Part shown: piece by piece, positions 1 to 8,205 of the stretch
Layout: the number at the start of each line of letters is the position of its first letter
Numbering within the stretch: position 1 is the first letter of the stretch
NCBI GenBank assembly: GCA_045542075.1
Contig: JAZQKI010000045.1
Location: forward strand, 1 to 33,179
Direction of reading: 5' to 3'
Length of the DNA stretch: 33,179 nucleotides
Origin: SVTX01 sp045542075
Lineage (GTDB): Bacteria > Bacillota > Clostridia > Oscillospirales > CAG-272
Notes under the pieces: generated by a model
Database searches by the model: none
What the model was told of the DNA's origin: nothing
The model's input: the letters and a program-made list of their open reading frames with translations, nothing else
Made by a program: the position numbers and the translations under genes

Positions 1-87
1 CTTCCTCGGTGTCGTACGCGCCGTCCTTCTTGATGATTTCGGGATTGAGCATCACGGTGTACGCAGGAGCTCGTCCGCTCTCGTCAA
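1..87 (-). pseudogene. Duplicated internal fragment of peptide deformylase
   Basis: This stretch is identical over all 87 bases to positions 172-258, which lie inside the truncated deformylase gene. Read on the minus strand it encodes the same segment, from DESGRAP through NPEIIKKDG to DTEE. Upstream in reading direction the frame runs into unrelated sequence with a stop, so it is not joined to a deformylase N-terminus. The fragment is cut by the window edge, so I cannot see whether the missing EGCLS and HEIDH motifs follow outside the window. Confidence 0.7.
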
Positions 88-258
88 AGTCGGAGGCCAA
101 GCGGTCTTAGGAAAGACAATGTCATAAATCAACTCCTTGGCTCACAGAACGACATGGCTACGATCCGACTTCTTCCTCGGTGTCGTACGCGCCGTCCTTC
201 TTGATGATTTCGGGATTGAGCATCACGGTGTACGCAGGAGCTCGTCCGCTCTCGTCAA
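1..258. repeat. 87-bp exact direct repeat (1-87 and 172-258) around an 84-bp filler
   Basis: Two identical 87-base copies lie 171 bases apart. The filler between them begins with AAGTCGGA (87-94) and ends with its reverse complement TCCGACTT (164-171). The repeat ends exactly where the deformylase reading frame is lost. It could be a genuine local duplication with insertion, or a chimeric join between two strains in an assembly. Confidence 0.8.
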
Positions 259-433
259 GAAAGGCGATGATGCGCTTGCGCACACCGATCATATTCGCCG
301 CCATACCGACACAGCTTTCTCTATGTGCCACCAGCGTATCAAGCAAGTCCTGTGCGACCTGCAAATCATCTTTTGTTGCGACATCTGACTTTCCTGAAAG
401 AAAAATCGGATCGTGCATAAGTTCTTTAATCAT
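158..433 (-). pseudogene. def: Peptide deformylase, C-terminally truncated
   Basis: Peptide deformylase removes the formyl group from nascent proteins and needs three motifs: GxGxAAxQ-like, EGCLS and HEXXH. The 91-residue product starts MIKELMHDPIF and has the first motif as CVGMAANMIG (about residues 42-51). It then runs through the conserved NPEIIKKDG segment and breaks after DTEEE, just where EGCLS should begin, ending in four unrelated residues and TAG. The short clostridial deformylases of this type are about 135 residues, so the metal-binding Cys and both His are missing and the product should be inactive. The start ATG lies 12 bases past the stop of the GIY-YIG gene and has only a weak ribosome site. 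The break coincides with the 87-bp repeat. Confidence 0.8.
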
Positions 434-445
434 AATTATGTAAAC

Positions 446-1126
446 TCATTTATTCTTTCTGTATATATCGATGGAATTTCCGTCCTTGTCCTTCCACATA
501 ATCCAGCCGTTGTTTGCATGGCCCAGAACAATCCAGCCAGCCGTTGACGGCGAGTTAGTGCTAACGTCATCCTGAAGAATATTATTTTTTATGGGAGCAG
601 TTTTCAGCGCTGCAGGAGTCCATCCTTCTTTAGGCGGAATGCAAATGCTACCTTTTTTGACGATGAAAGTACCATCTTCAACACACATCGTAGCCGTTAC
701 TTTTCCGAAGCCTTTAACGTTTTGAGAATAATAATATTCACCGTCGGGAATTCTCTCCCAATCGACTTTTACTTGATGCTCGGCAGTAGCAGTAGCAAAA
801 ACGTTTTCCTTAGAAATCTTTTCAGGCTCGGGATAGATTTGTTTTCCCTCAAAGGACGAGAGCAGTTGAACTACAAGGTCGGCGTCAAGAGCAAAGAGCT
901 CGGAATTCGGAACCTGGCTTTTACTAAATATTTCATCCAAGAGTACCTCTTTTGCATCGTAGTCTTCGACCTCAATAGCAAATTTTCGCTTCAGACCAAC
1001 GACATTAAAATAGCCGTTACGTTCCAATTGGTACATTCTGTTTTCAAAATTGTCCGTTCCCATTTTCCCGATTTTTATTAGTCCGGGAACAACCGTTGTC
1101 ATTACATAAATAATACCCTTTGCCAT
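446..1126 (-). CDS. GIY-YIG nuclease-like protein with DUF4357 C-terminal domain
   Basis: From the ATG at 1126 the product has 226 residues. The N-terminus has the T5orf172/MUG113 style of GIY-YIG fold: GIIY at residues 4-7, LIKIG at 16-20, an Arg near 30 and a probable catalytic Glu in NSELF near 76. The C-terminal third, with VKKGS, then SPSTAGWIVLG and NGWIMWKDKDG, matches the DUF4357 pattern. GIY-YIG domains cut DNA in repair, restriction and homing enzymes, but the role of this fusion is not known to me. A GTG at 1138 overlaps the TipAS stop (GTGA) and is an alternative start. I prefer the ATG because GAGAAG precedes it and the domain begins immediately after it. It is probably cotranscribed with the TipAS gene. 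Confidence 0.75.
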   Translation of the reverse strand: MAKGIIYVMTTVVPGLIKIGKMGTDNFENRMYQLERNGYFNVVGLKRKFAIEVEDYDAKEVLLDEIFSKSQVPNSELFALDADLVVQLLSSFEGKQIYPEPEKISKENVFATATAEHQVKVDWERIPDGEYYYSQNVKGFGKVTATMCVEDGTFIVKKGSICIPPKEGWTPAALKTAPIKNNILQDDVSTNSPSTAGWIVLGHANNGWIMWKDKDGNSIDIYRKNK

Positions 1127-1134
1127 TTGTCTTC

Positions 1135-1509
1135 TCACTTTCTACTGTATTTTGCTATTGATACCGCCACAAATTCAGCAGTACCTTCACCATATTTATT
1201 AATATTCTTCTTGAATCGCTCGTCAGTAATGTACATCTTGCCAAGCCCTGCAAGGATATCGTCGGTGCAGGTGTAGTAGTTCTCCGTGATGTGCGCTTGA
1301 AGCTTACTAACAAGTGCCTGTGCCTCCTCAGAATCGGCACCCGCGCCGCTCGCCCTACACGCGGCAAACTCGGCAAAGATAGCCATCATGCCATCGTTGG
1401 CCTCAGCCCACTTCTCTTTTGTGTAGTTCCTTGTTTTCTGTTCGTGCTCACGGTAGGCATCAGTGTTTCCCCAACGCTCACGAGCTTCAGTTTTGCAATT
1501 GTTATCCAT
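1135..1509 (-). CDS. Stand-alone TipAS antibiotic-recognition domain protein
   Basis: The 124-residue product matches the C-terminal ligand domain of TipA-type regulators (TipAS), which bind thiopeptide and related drugs. Visible family features are ERWGNTDAYREHEQ near the N-terminus, YTKEKWAE, an IFAEFAACRASG helix, SEEAQALVSKLQAHI, YYTCTDDILAGLGKMY and DERFKKNINKYG. The MerR DNA-binding half is absent, so it may sequester a drug rather than act as a regulator. A good ribosome site (AGAGGCG) precedes the ATG. Its stop overlaps a possible GTG start of the GIY-YIG gene, so the two are probably one operon. Confidence 0.85.
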   Translation of the reverse strand: MDNNCKTEARERWGNTDAYREHEQKTRNYTKEKWAEANDGMMAIFAEFAACRASGAGADSEEAQALVSKLQAHITENYYTCTDDILAGLGKMYITDERFKKNINKYGEGTAEFVAVSIAKYSRK

Positions 1510-1549
1510 ATTTATACGCCTCTTAACTTGTGTTACTATTTAATACAAT

Positions 1550-1732
1550 TCAGCGGTTGAACGCAAAATACGCAAGTATCCCTTTTATCACATCTTCAGG
1601 AGTTCTTCCTGAATCTACAATCAACTTCAATTCACGTTTCTGTTGTTCAGTAAAATTGTAGTTATTGTCAATTGTTTGTTTCAAACTTTCTTTAGCAAAA
1701 TGCTCCATTAATTTGCCATCCGTATTATTCAT
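1550..1732 (-). CDS. Hypothetical 60-residue protein
   Basis: The chosen ATG at 1732 lies inside the end of the NUDIX gene (overlap ATGAATAA) and has GAGGTG five bases upstream, so translational coupling is likely. The product is charged and probably mostly helical, with MEHFAKESLKQTIDN, FTEQQKRELKLIVDSG and EDVIKGILAYF segments. I do not recognise the family. A longer reading upstream of this ATG is possible but would have no ribosome site of its own and would overlap the NUDIX gene more. Confidence 0.6.
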   Translation of the reverse strand: MNNTDGKLMEHFAKESLKQTIDNNYNFTEQQKRELKLIVDSGRTPEDVIKGILAYFAFNR

Positions 1733-2114
1733 TGTGCACCTCTTGTATTTTTGCAAGTATTTCTTCGTCTGCCTGGCAGAACTCATAGTTCGGGATCTCG
1801 CTAGGTGTGATCCATCTAATATCGTTGTGCTCTAGCTTCTGCGGTTCACCTTCCGCTATTGTTGCGTTGAAGAGAGTCAGATGCACCGTTAAGTCAGGAT
1901 ACTCGTGCACCACATCCATAAACGCATCACCGACAGAAAGAAGAACATTCAATTCTTCCCTGCACTCTCTTATGAGTGCCTGCTCCTTTGTTTCGCCTAA
2001 TTCCGCTTTGCCACCAACAAACTCCCAAAGCAATCCTCTCGCTTTGTGTGCTGGGCGTTGGCAGATCATAAACTTATTGCCCTGCCATATTAGGGCTGCT
2101 ACTACTTCTGTCAT
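1725..2114 (-). CDS. NUDIX hydrolase, MutT-like
   Basis: The 129-residue product begins TEVVAALIWQGNKFMICQRP and has a complete Nudix box starting GGKAELGETKEQAL and continuing RECREELNV (about residues 34-57). This fits the GX5EX7REUXEEXGU consensus except for the final Gly. With PAHKARGLLWEFVGGK just before the box it looks like the (deoxy)nucleoside triphosphate pyrophosphohydrolase group that includes 8-oxo-dGTPases. The start lies seven bases after the cyclase-like gene, so it is in the same transcription unit. In defence-island context it might instead clean up a modified nucleotide or a signal molecule, but that is inference. Confidence 0.85.
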   Translation of the reverse strand: MTEVVAALIWQGNKFMICQRPAHKARGLLWEFVGGKAELGETKEQALIRECREELNVLLSVGDAFMDVVHEYPDLTVHLTLFNATIAEGEPQKLEHNDIRWITPSEIPNYEFCQADEEILAKIQEVHNE

Positions 2115-2121
2115 GTTTTTC

Positions 2122-2928
2122 TTATAGTTTTCCTCTTAAATACCTTAAAAACATCTGTTTAAACTTACTTTCAACATCGTCTTTAAACACATTCTCTATG
2201 AATTTATCAATAGCTTTGTAATTTTGACCTTTATCTCCATTCGATATAATGTCTATAACGTTTTCGAAAACTTGTGTCTTCTTATTGCCGCTATTAGAGC
2301 CACTCATAAATAGATAAAGCGTATTGTAATAATGTGGTAACCAATCAGATTTTTGGGCTAGTTCCACATAATTTTTCATGTTTTTATAATCTAATAGCAA
2401 ATCAATATTAGCCCATTGTAATGTATAGCAAACCTTATCATTCTTTCCCTTGAGTTCTTCAATAATGTGTTGTGTATGCTCTCTAATATCATTTGCTACC
2501 GATTCATCTACGATTATACCACTCACCTTCACCTGATCTTCTAAAAGATATGCATCGATATATGCTTGTCCAACAATTAAACCTTTTTGTAAATTTTCAA
2601 AACTATGTGCTTTTAAGTGGTTAAACTCGCCTTTTGCAATTCCACATCTAAACAATACACTTTGTTCAACGAAGGCCTTTTTGCTAACATCAAGAACATA
2701 ATCTAATAATTCGATCAACGCACTAGGTTTATCATTGTTTGTATAAACAATAATAGAATCGCTAACGATATACCCATTTATATTTTTGCTTTTTTGTGCT
2801 TCCTTATCTTCCCATGTTCTGTACAACAAAGTTGATAAAGAAGAAATGTACATCTCCGCTTCGTTCTGAGTAAGTTTTTTTAATGTTTGTTTGAACCCTA
2901 AAACATCAAGAAAAGCCACATATTTCAT
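2122..2928 (-). CDS. Class III nucleotide-cyclase-like protein, stand-alone
   Basis: The 268-residue product has a class III cyclase-like core in its N-terminal half. It shows FLDVLGF (Asp8) as the first metal site and VSDSIIVY (Asp57) as the second, followed by RCGIAKGE (94-101) and GQAYIDAYLLED (120-131). In true adenylate or guanylate cyclases the last element carries catalytic Asn and Arg (N-x-A-x-R). Here neither is in place, so activity or product is uncertain. The C-terminal half has no domain I know. There is no membrane segment. A strong ribosome site (GAGGTGG) precedes the ATG. Its base composition is clearly AT-rich compared with the right half of the window. A signalling role in defence (Pycsar-like) is possible, but no partner effector was recognised next to it. 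Confidence 0.6.
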   Translation of the reverse strand: MKYVAFLDVLGFKQTLKKLTQNEAEMYISSLSTLLYRTWEDKEAQKSKNINGYIVSDSIIVYTNNDKPSALIELLDYVLDVSKKAFVEQSVLFRCGIAKGEFNHLKAHSFENLQKGLIVGQAYIDAYLLEDQVKVSGIIVDESVANDIREHTQHIIEELKGKNDKVCYTLQWANIDLLLDYKNMKNYVELAQKSDWLPHYYNTLYLFMSGSNSGNKKTQVFENVIDIISNGDKGQNYKAIDKFIENVFKDDVESKFKQMFLRYLRGKL

Positions 2929-2948
2929 ATATCCACCTCAATAATTGA

Positions 2949-2980
2949 ATTGTCACAGACAATAAAAATTCAAATGTCAA
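2949..2980 (-). promoter_or_regulatory. Possible promoter and palindromic operator of the cyclase-like gene
   Basis: On the minus strand a TTGACA lies at 2980-2975 and is followed by a perfect inverted repeat, ATTGTC-TGT-GACAAT (2963-2949). No good -10 hexamer is present at 17 bases; GACAAT at 20 bases is the closest. The palindrome would overlap the promoter and could be an operator. Confidence 0.35.
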
Positions 2981-3000
2981 ACAAAATCTATTGTACTGTT

Positions 3001-5784
3001 TTATTTCGTTAAACCAAAATCATACTGCAAGTAATCCGGCAACTCGTTCTCCATCACGATATCGTAAAGATACGTCACAACATCCTTGCCTTTTGCCTTG
3101 TCGAACTTAACCTGCTTGCGAGGATTTGTCATCTTTCCCTTACCTACATATATGAACGGCAAAACTATACCGTTTTCATCGGACACTTTACGTATAAACA
3201 GATAGGCGTGTTCGCTGTTCTGTTGCTTCTCAACGTCAGCTGCAGAAACATTCGCCATGCTCTCCCATTGGAACAACGCAGGCTCGAGGAACTTATCGTT
3301 GTAATTGAGTCTATCTTCCTCTGCCAAGTCCTTCTTGAGAGATGCAAAAATCACGACTTCTCTGCCATAGTAATATGTGCCGACCTGATTATGCTGAGGG
3401 TTCTTCAAGAACTTCATTTGCACCTGATCCATGCGATAGCTCTGCCACAGTTTGAAATCGGTTTCGTCGCCAAAGTCGATGAAGTAACGAGTTAAGCCAT
3501 AGGACAACAAATCAAGAATGTATTCCTTAAAGTCCTCGTCCATCTCAACGGCAAGACTAAGCTTGTCCGCTTCCTTGCGTGCATAACCATTCTCATAGAT
3601 ATAGTGGAGTGCATGCTCTGTTTCCTCTGCTCTGCAACCACCGATGTTCTGATTCAAAAGCTGCTTAATCTCAGCAATATCGGTGATTCCCTTTACCAAG
3701 CAATCAAAGATCAGATACTCATGCTTTCTAACAAGCGGAAGCTGTGCAGATAGGTAATTTGCAAACAATACTTGTCTTTCCGAGAAGGTTGGAAGATTAT
3801 CTTCTTCAATTCCGCGAAGGAAATTGTAGTAAGAGATGTTCTTCTTACCGCCGATTTTAATGCTCATGAATCTGAGAAGATCGGGAGCACAATCGTTATT
3901 TAAGAAGTCCATGTGCTTCGGATAAAACTCCGAATTAATATATTTTTTGAAGTTGAAATAGTCCTGTTTCATATAGGACAGGCTATTAAAGTTTTCGTTT
4001 TCAATGTAGTTGATGATTTCCTCTTTACTGAGATCATCAACGTTGATTTCAACACCGTATTCACGGAGTCCGAGTGCCTCGAAATCGTCACGCACGAGCT
4101 GTTGCATCAGCTTCTTTTCAAGGATCAGATTTCTCGAAAGGCTACCGAGTGCGAACGCGATTTGAACGCTTCTCTTATAGCTGTTACCGATGAAATCAAG
4201 AACAGTTACATATGGCTTATTGTCGTATTTACGCAGACCACGACCAAGCTGCTGAATGAAGATAGTCGAGGATTCCGTCGGGCGGAGGAACAACACCATG
4301 TTTACACCGGGGATGTCCACTCCTTCGTTTAGAATATCAACCGTGAACAGAATTTCAAGATCTGCTTCATCACTCTGCAGGTCGTTATATGCACGGATGC
4401 GCTCACCGATGTCGTTTCTTCCTGTCAGATAGGCGGTCTTATAACGTTCGCCCATTGCTTCGCACATCATTCTTGCGTGTGTAACGTTACGGCAGAAGGC
4501 AAGAGCTTTGAGCTTTCCCTGACCTCTATGCGACTCAATCTGCGCTGATATAAATTCGATATGCTCGTCGTTTGCAAGCTGCGCAATCATCTTGCGTTCT
4601 TCGCTCTTAGAGAGACCGTAGTCAACAAGTTGATCTCGGATACCGTAATATTTAAAAGGTACAACAAGCTCGTTGATAATCGCATCACGCAAACGAAGCT
4701 CATACGGAACGTTTTGGTCGAACAATTCGAACACATCCTGATTATCCATACGCTCCGGAGTAGCCGTCAAGCCAAGCAAGAATTCGGGTTCAAAATAACC
4801 GATAATTTTCTTGTAGGTTTCTGCGGTTGCGTGGTGACATTCGTCGATGATAATATAGTCAAACTCGTTCTTTGCAAACAGCTCGAGAGACTTGCACATC
4901 GTAATATTGGTTGCGAATACGAAGTCCGCTTCCATTTCTTTGTGCTCGCAGCTGAAGATACCATAGGTTGCGCTATTGCCGAATACATCTGAGAAGGTTT
5001 CAAGTGACTTTTTCAAAATTGAACCTTCGTGAACAATGTAAAGGAGGCGCTTCGGGTTGAAGTTGAGTGCATCAAACGCTGCAAGATAAGTCTTGCCGCT
5101 TCCTGCAGCCGCCACAACGAGTGCACGGCTTGTACCTACTGCTCTGTATCGGTTCAGCTCTTTCAAAGCCTTACGTTGCATGAAATTGGGCTTTATGTTG
5201 CTTGCGGTGAGGTCATAATCCATATCCCAACGCTCGATAGCAAAGTTGAGTTTGTTGGAATACAAATTGATGATTTCACTATTCAGAAGATGCGTTGCCG
5301 CCCATTTATCATCAAATTCTGCGTATGCCTGACTGTACACCTCCGGTTCGCTTTCACGAACAACCACATCCCACTCAATATTTTTAAGCAACGCGTAGCG
5401 AGTGATATTGGATGAACCGATAATTACCTCATAGCAATCGTCGAACTCGAAAAGGTATCCCTTTGAGTGATAGCCAAGAGTGGAATAGTGATTATCGTGG
5501 AAGCACTCGTAATCAAGATGACACTCAAAATTGCTGTGCTTGCATTGAAGCGCAAAGAAGCTCTTTATCGACTCAATATCGGTAAAGTTTTGATATGTAG
5601 AGGTAATAATACGCCCCTGCGCTCCGCGCTCAACTGCCGCTTCAATATCCTTGAACAGCAGAACAAGACCAGCCTTTTTGATAAAGCTGACCGAGAACGC
5701 AAACGACTTGCATCTGCGCAGGTTGTCTTTTATTTTATCGAGGAATGTTACCTCGGTGTAGTTGGTTAAGAATTGGTTTGACAT
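3001..5784 (-). CDS. PLD-like nuclease / SF2 helicase / DUF3427 protein
   Basis: The 927-residue product starts with a phospholipase-D-like domain (about 1-170) containing HSK at 106-108 and IIGSSN at 121-126, the HxK...GSxN half of the catalytic motif. An SF2 helicase core follows. Walker A is AAGSGKT (226-232), motif II DECHH (314-318), motif III TATPERMD (340-347), and motif VI QQLGRGLR (511-518). The C-terminal 350 residues, ending near AYLFIRKVSDENGIVLPFIYVGKG, match DUF3427. Proteins of this architecture are ATP-driven DNA helicase-nucleases often met in defence islands. One GTATAATATATG stretch places a -10-like TATAAT about two bases from the ATG, with only AGG as ribosome site, so a near-leaderless start is possible. 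It lies 72 bases before the cyclase-like gene. Confidence 0.85.
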   Translation of the reverse strand: MSNQFLTNYTEVTFLDKIKDNLRRCKSFAFSVSFIKKAGLVLLFKDIEAAVERGAQGRIITSTYQNFTDIESIKSFFALQCKHSNFECHLDYECFHDNHYSTLGYHSKGYLFEFDDCYEVIIGSSNITRYALLKNIEWDVVVRESEPEVYSQAYAEFDDKWAATHLLNSEIINLYSNKLNFAIERWDMDYDLTASNIKPNFMQRKALKELNRYRAVGTSRALVVAAAGSGKTYLAAFDALNFNPKRLLYIVHEGSILKKSLETFSDVFGNSATYGIFSCEHKEMEADFVFATNITMCKSLELFAKNEFDYIIIDECHHATAETYKKIIGYFEPEFLLGLTATPERMDNQDVFELFDQNVPYELRLRDAIINELVVPFKYYGIRDQLVDYGLSKSEERKMIAQLANDEHIEFISAQIESHRGQGKLKALAFCRNVTHARMMCEAMGERYKTAYLTGRNDIGERIRAYNDLQSDEADLEILFTVDILNEGVDIPGVNMVLFLRPTESSTIFIQQLGRGLRKYDNKPYVTVLDFIGNSYKRSVQIAFALGSLSRNLILEKKLMQQLVRDDFEALGLREYGVEINVDDLSKEEIINYIENENFNSLSYMKQDYFNFKKYINSEFYPKHMDFLNNDCAPDLLRFMSIKIGGKKNISYYNFLRGIEEDNLPTFSERQVLFANYLSAQLPLVRKHEYLIFDCLVKGITDIAEIKQLLNQNIGGCRAEETEHALHYIYENGYARKEADKLSLAVEMDEDFKEYILDLLSYGLTRYFIDFGDETDFKLWQSYRMDQVQMKFLKNPQHNQVGTYYYGREVVIFASLKKDLAEEDRLNYNDKFLEPALFQWESMANVSAADVEKQQNSEHAYLFIRKVSDENGIVLPFIYVGKGKMTNPRKQVKFDKAKGKDVVTYLYDIVMENELPDYLQYDFGLTK

Positions 5785-5888
5785 ATATTATACCTAAAAC
5801 ATCCGTCCATTAAAAATTACAATTATTAAATTCACATCAACAAAAAGTACAAACCTTTGAATGATATGGTCTGTTCCATTAAAACCGA

Positions 5889-8204
5889 CTAATATGCCAA
5901 CGATAATAATTTGACTTTACTCTCTGAGCCGCTAGATACTAACCATTGTTTGAGTTTTACTAAAAAATCATATTCATCTGAAGAAACGCTGTATGTATGG
6001 AAGTTCTGATTTCGGATTGCATTTAATTTGACCATCCATTCAGTTCTGTCTTTTTTGTTACCTTTTATATCCGGTTGGCCTAATATCGATTCGAACATTT
6101 CACTCCAATTTGAACCATAAAGCGCAATTTCACGATAATTGATTAAGTGCAGCATATCTTGCGGTAAACAGTCGGGCTCACCCTCTTCTTTGCTGTAATT
6201 CTTGTCTGCGGCAAGTTTCTGTGCCTCGTCATATACCACCTTGGGTATACATTTAGATCTAAACCAGTTAATACCATATTTTTCTTTAAGTTTTTCCGAA
6301 ATTACCTTTTTTAAATGCAACTCCAAGTCCCTAATAATTTTATACGATTCTTCGTTATACTTTTTCGAATTATTCTCCCAAAACTCAGTCATTCCCTCGG
6401 GAGAAAAATCAACATAACTGTTATTAATTTGTTGTTGTAACGTTCTCCACAATCGCTTATCTCCGACACGACCATACTCTTTTCTGAAAGACATTTTTTC
6501 TTCGTGTGTTAATCTTTGTAAGTACTCTGCCACTAAATCTAAATATGGTCTTGCTTCTTCGACTATTTCATCTATATTTTGAGATTTGGGCTCTATAATT
6601 CTTTTATCACACAAATAATCTATAATATCCGAGAAAATTTTTATGAGTGCATAAATAAAAGTGTTACAAATAAAGGAACCTTCCTCATTGGTTGATTTTT
6701 TCCAATCATCAGTTACAAATTGCTCGATGTAATCAAAACATTGAATTAAAAACGGTAGTAAGATTTTGTATGTAGCATCATTATTCCCTTTATCAAATGT
6801 ACCATTTTTAAGTATATCTTGTTTGTTATACTTATTATAAAAGTTTGATTCTCTTAGCGACTTTACAATAATATCAAGCGTTACAGAACAATGAATGCTA
6901 GGAGCATTTTCCCCTACTACGATCCTACCAAAGAGCGGCGATTTTTTGTCGTCTGCTAAACGTTGTGCAATTCGAGAACTTAAAGCTTTTCTTTGCGCAT
7001 TAAAATCATCAGAATTCCAAAGCAAATCCGAATCCAGGGTGTTTCTTAAGTTTTTGGGAACTGCTTTTTGATTTTCATTAATATCCATGAAAAGCTTTAT
7101 TTGTTCGAATTTATCAAGATTCACAAATGCAACAACAGGGATTGTATTTTTGTTGCCCCATTTTGAGCCAGAATATCCATACAACCTATGCTGTCCATCA
7201 ATTATATATATCGATTTATATGTTTGCGGCAAATGTAGCAAACCTAACTTGGATATTGATGTTTCACTTTGCAAACCGGAAACATCAAATTGCAAAGCTT
7301 TTTTTGCATCAATATTAATTATTATTGAATTTGGGAAAAAACCTCCAGCTTCGACAAACTCCCTTACTGCCTTTAATCTGTTCTTCTTTATTATTCTTTG
7401 ATATGCCGGCATTTCATCTTTATATGCATTATCATGATGTAAGATGAATCCTAATTTAAGAAGTTTTTCGGGTTCTATAGAAAACGAATAATATATATGT
7501 TGTCCCATCTCTCCTCGTATGGCAGGAACAACTGTATCCAATTCTGGAATTTTTAATCCTGAAAAAAGGTTTCCTAGGAGTTGATATCGTGCCGCTATGC
7601 CTATATGATTTAACAATCCCTCATAATAATTAATCGCATCCTCATCAAAGTGAACTATACCAAAATCTTTCAATCTGGCCTTTTCCACATCTGATAAAGC
7701 ATAGTTTTGTGTAGCAAAAACGAATTTAACTTTCAACCTTTTCCTCGGGAACATTTTTTTTGCTGCTTTCGTCAACCCATTAATTTTTCCACCAAGGGCT
7801 TCTATTTCTGTTTTAAAGCTATGCTTTCTGTTTAGTTCTTTTGAGGCTTTGCACTCAACAATTATTATAGATTCTTCGTCTGCAGCAAAAACATCTATTT
7901 GTTGTGTAAGAGTGCTGTCTTTTTCAGAATAACACAACTTAAAATGACGATTGGAATTAAGGTAAGAAAAACCCAGGTTTGCCAACAAAATCCAAACTCT
8001 ATTTTCAAAAGCTTCGTCTTCCGCAAGGTTTATCTCTCTCTTGATTTTAATCAAGGTCTTATACTTGCGCTCAAAAATCCATCCCTCGTCTTCTTTTTCA
8101 CTCAATTCTTCAGGTTTAATTTTCATGTATTCATATTTTGCAAGCTTCTGTTTTTTGGTAGATATTATATCTTTGTCATAAACCAATCCATTTTCCAGTT
8201 CCAT
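5889..8204 (-). CDS. DGQHR-domain protein with PD-(D/E)XK-like N-terminus and HEPN-like C-terminus
   Basis: The 771-residue product seems to have three parts. Residues about 60-190 look like a PD-(D/E)XK nuclease: QIDVFAADEESIIIVECKAS supplies Asp104, Glu117 and Lys119, followed by KFVFATQN. A DndB/DpdB-type domain follows, with IIDGQHRLYGYSG (DGQHR at 336-340) and FMDINENQKAV; this ParB-like fold is known from phosphorothioation control and 7-deazaguanine systems. The tail (about 680-760) reads LINYREI...W...F, then WMVKLNAIRNQNFH, giving R731-x4-H736 as in Swt1-type HEPN domains, which are often RNases. The ATG is one base after the methyltransferase stop, with GGAGG inside that gene's end, so the two are coupled. 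No dnd or dpd genes are nearby. I infer the effector of a restriction-like module. The nuclease assignment rests on motifs only. Confidence 0.7.
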   Translation of the reverse strand: MELENGLVYDKDIISTKKQKLAKYEYMKIKPEELSEKEDEGWIFERKYKTLIKIKREINLAEDEAFENRVWILLANLGFSYLNSNRHFKLCYSEKDSTLTQQIDVFAADEESIIIVECKASKELNRKHSFKTEIEALGGKINGLTKAAKKMFPRKRLKVKFVFATQNYALSDVEKARLKDFGIVHFDEDAINYYEGLLNHIGIAARYQLLGNLFSGLKIPELDTVVPAIRGEMGQHIYYSFSIEPEKLLKLGFILHHDNAYKDEMPAYQRIIKKNRLKAVREFVEAGGFFPNSIIINIDAKKALQFDVSGLQSETSISKLGLLHLPQTYKSIYIIDGQHRLYGYSGSKWGNKNTIPVVAFVNLDKFEQIKLFMDINENQKAVPKNLRNTLDSDLLWNSDDFNAQRKALSSRIAQRLADDKKSPLFGRIVVGENAPSIHCSVTLDIIVKSLRESNFYNKYNKQDILKNGTFDKGNNDATYKILLPFLIQCFDYIEQFVTDDWKKSTNEEGSFICNTFIYALIKIFSDIIDYLCDKRIIEPKSQNIDEIVEEARPYLDLVAEYLQRLTHEEKMSFRKEYGRVGDKRLWRTLQQQINNSYVDFSPEGMTEFWENNSKKYNEESYKIIRDLELHLKKVISEKLKEKYGINWFRSKCIPKVVYDEAQKLAADKNYSKEEGEPDCLPQDMLHLINYREIALYGSNWSEMFESILGQPDIKGNKKDRTEWMVKLNAIRNQNFHTYSVSSDEYDFLVKLKQWLVSSGSESKVKLLSLAY

Positions 8205-8205
8205 A

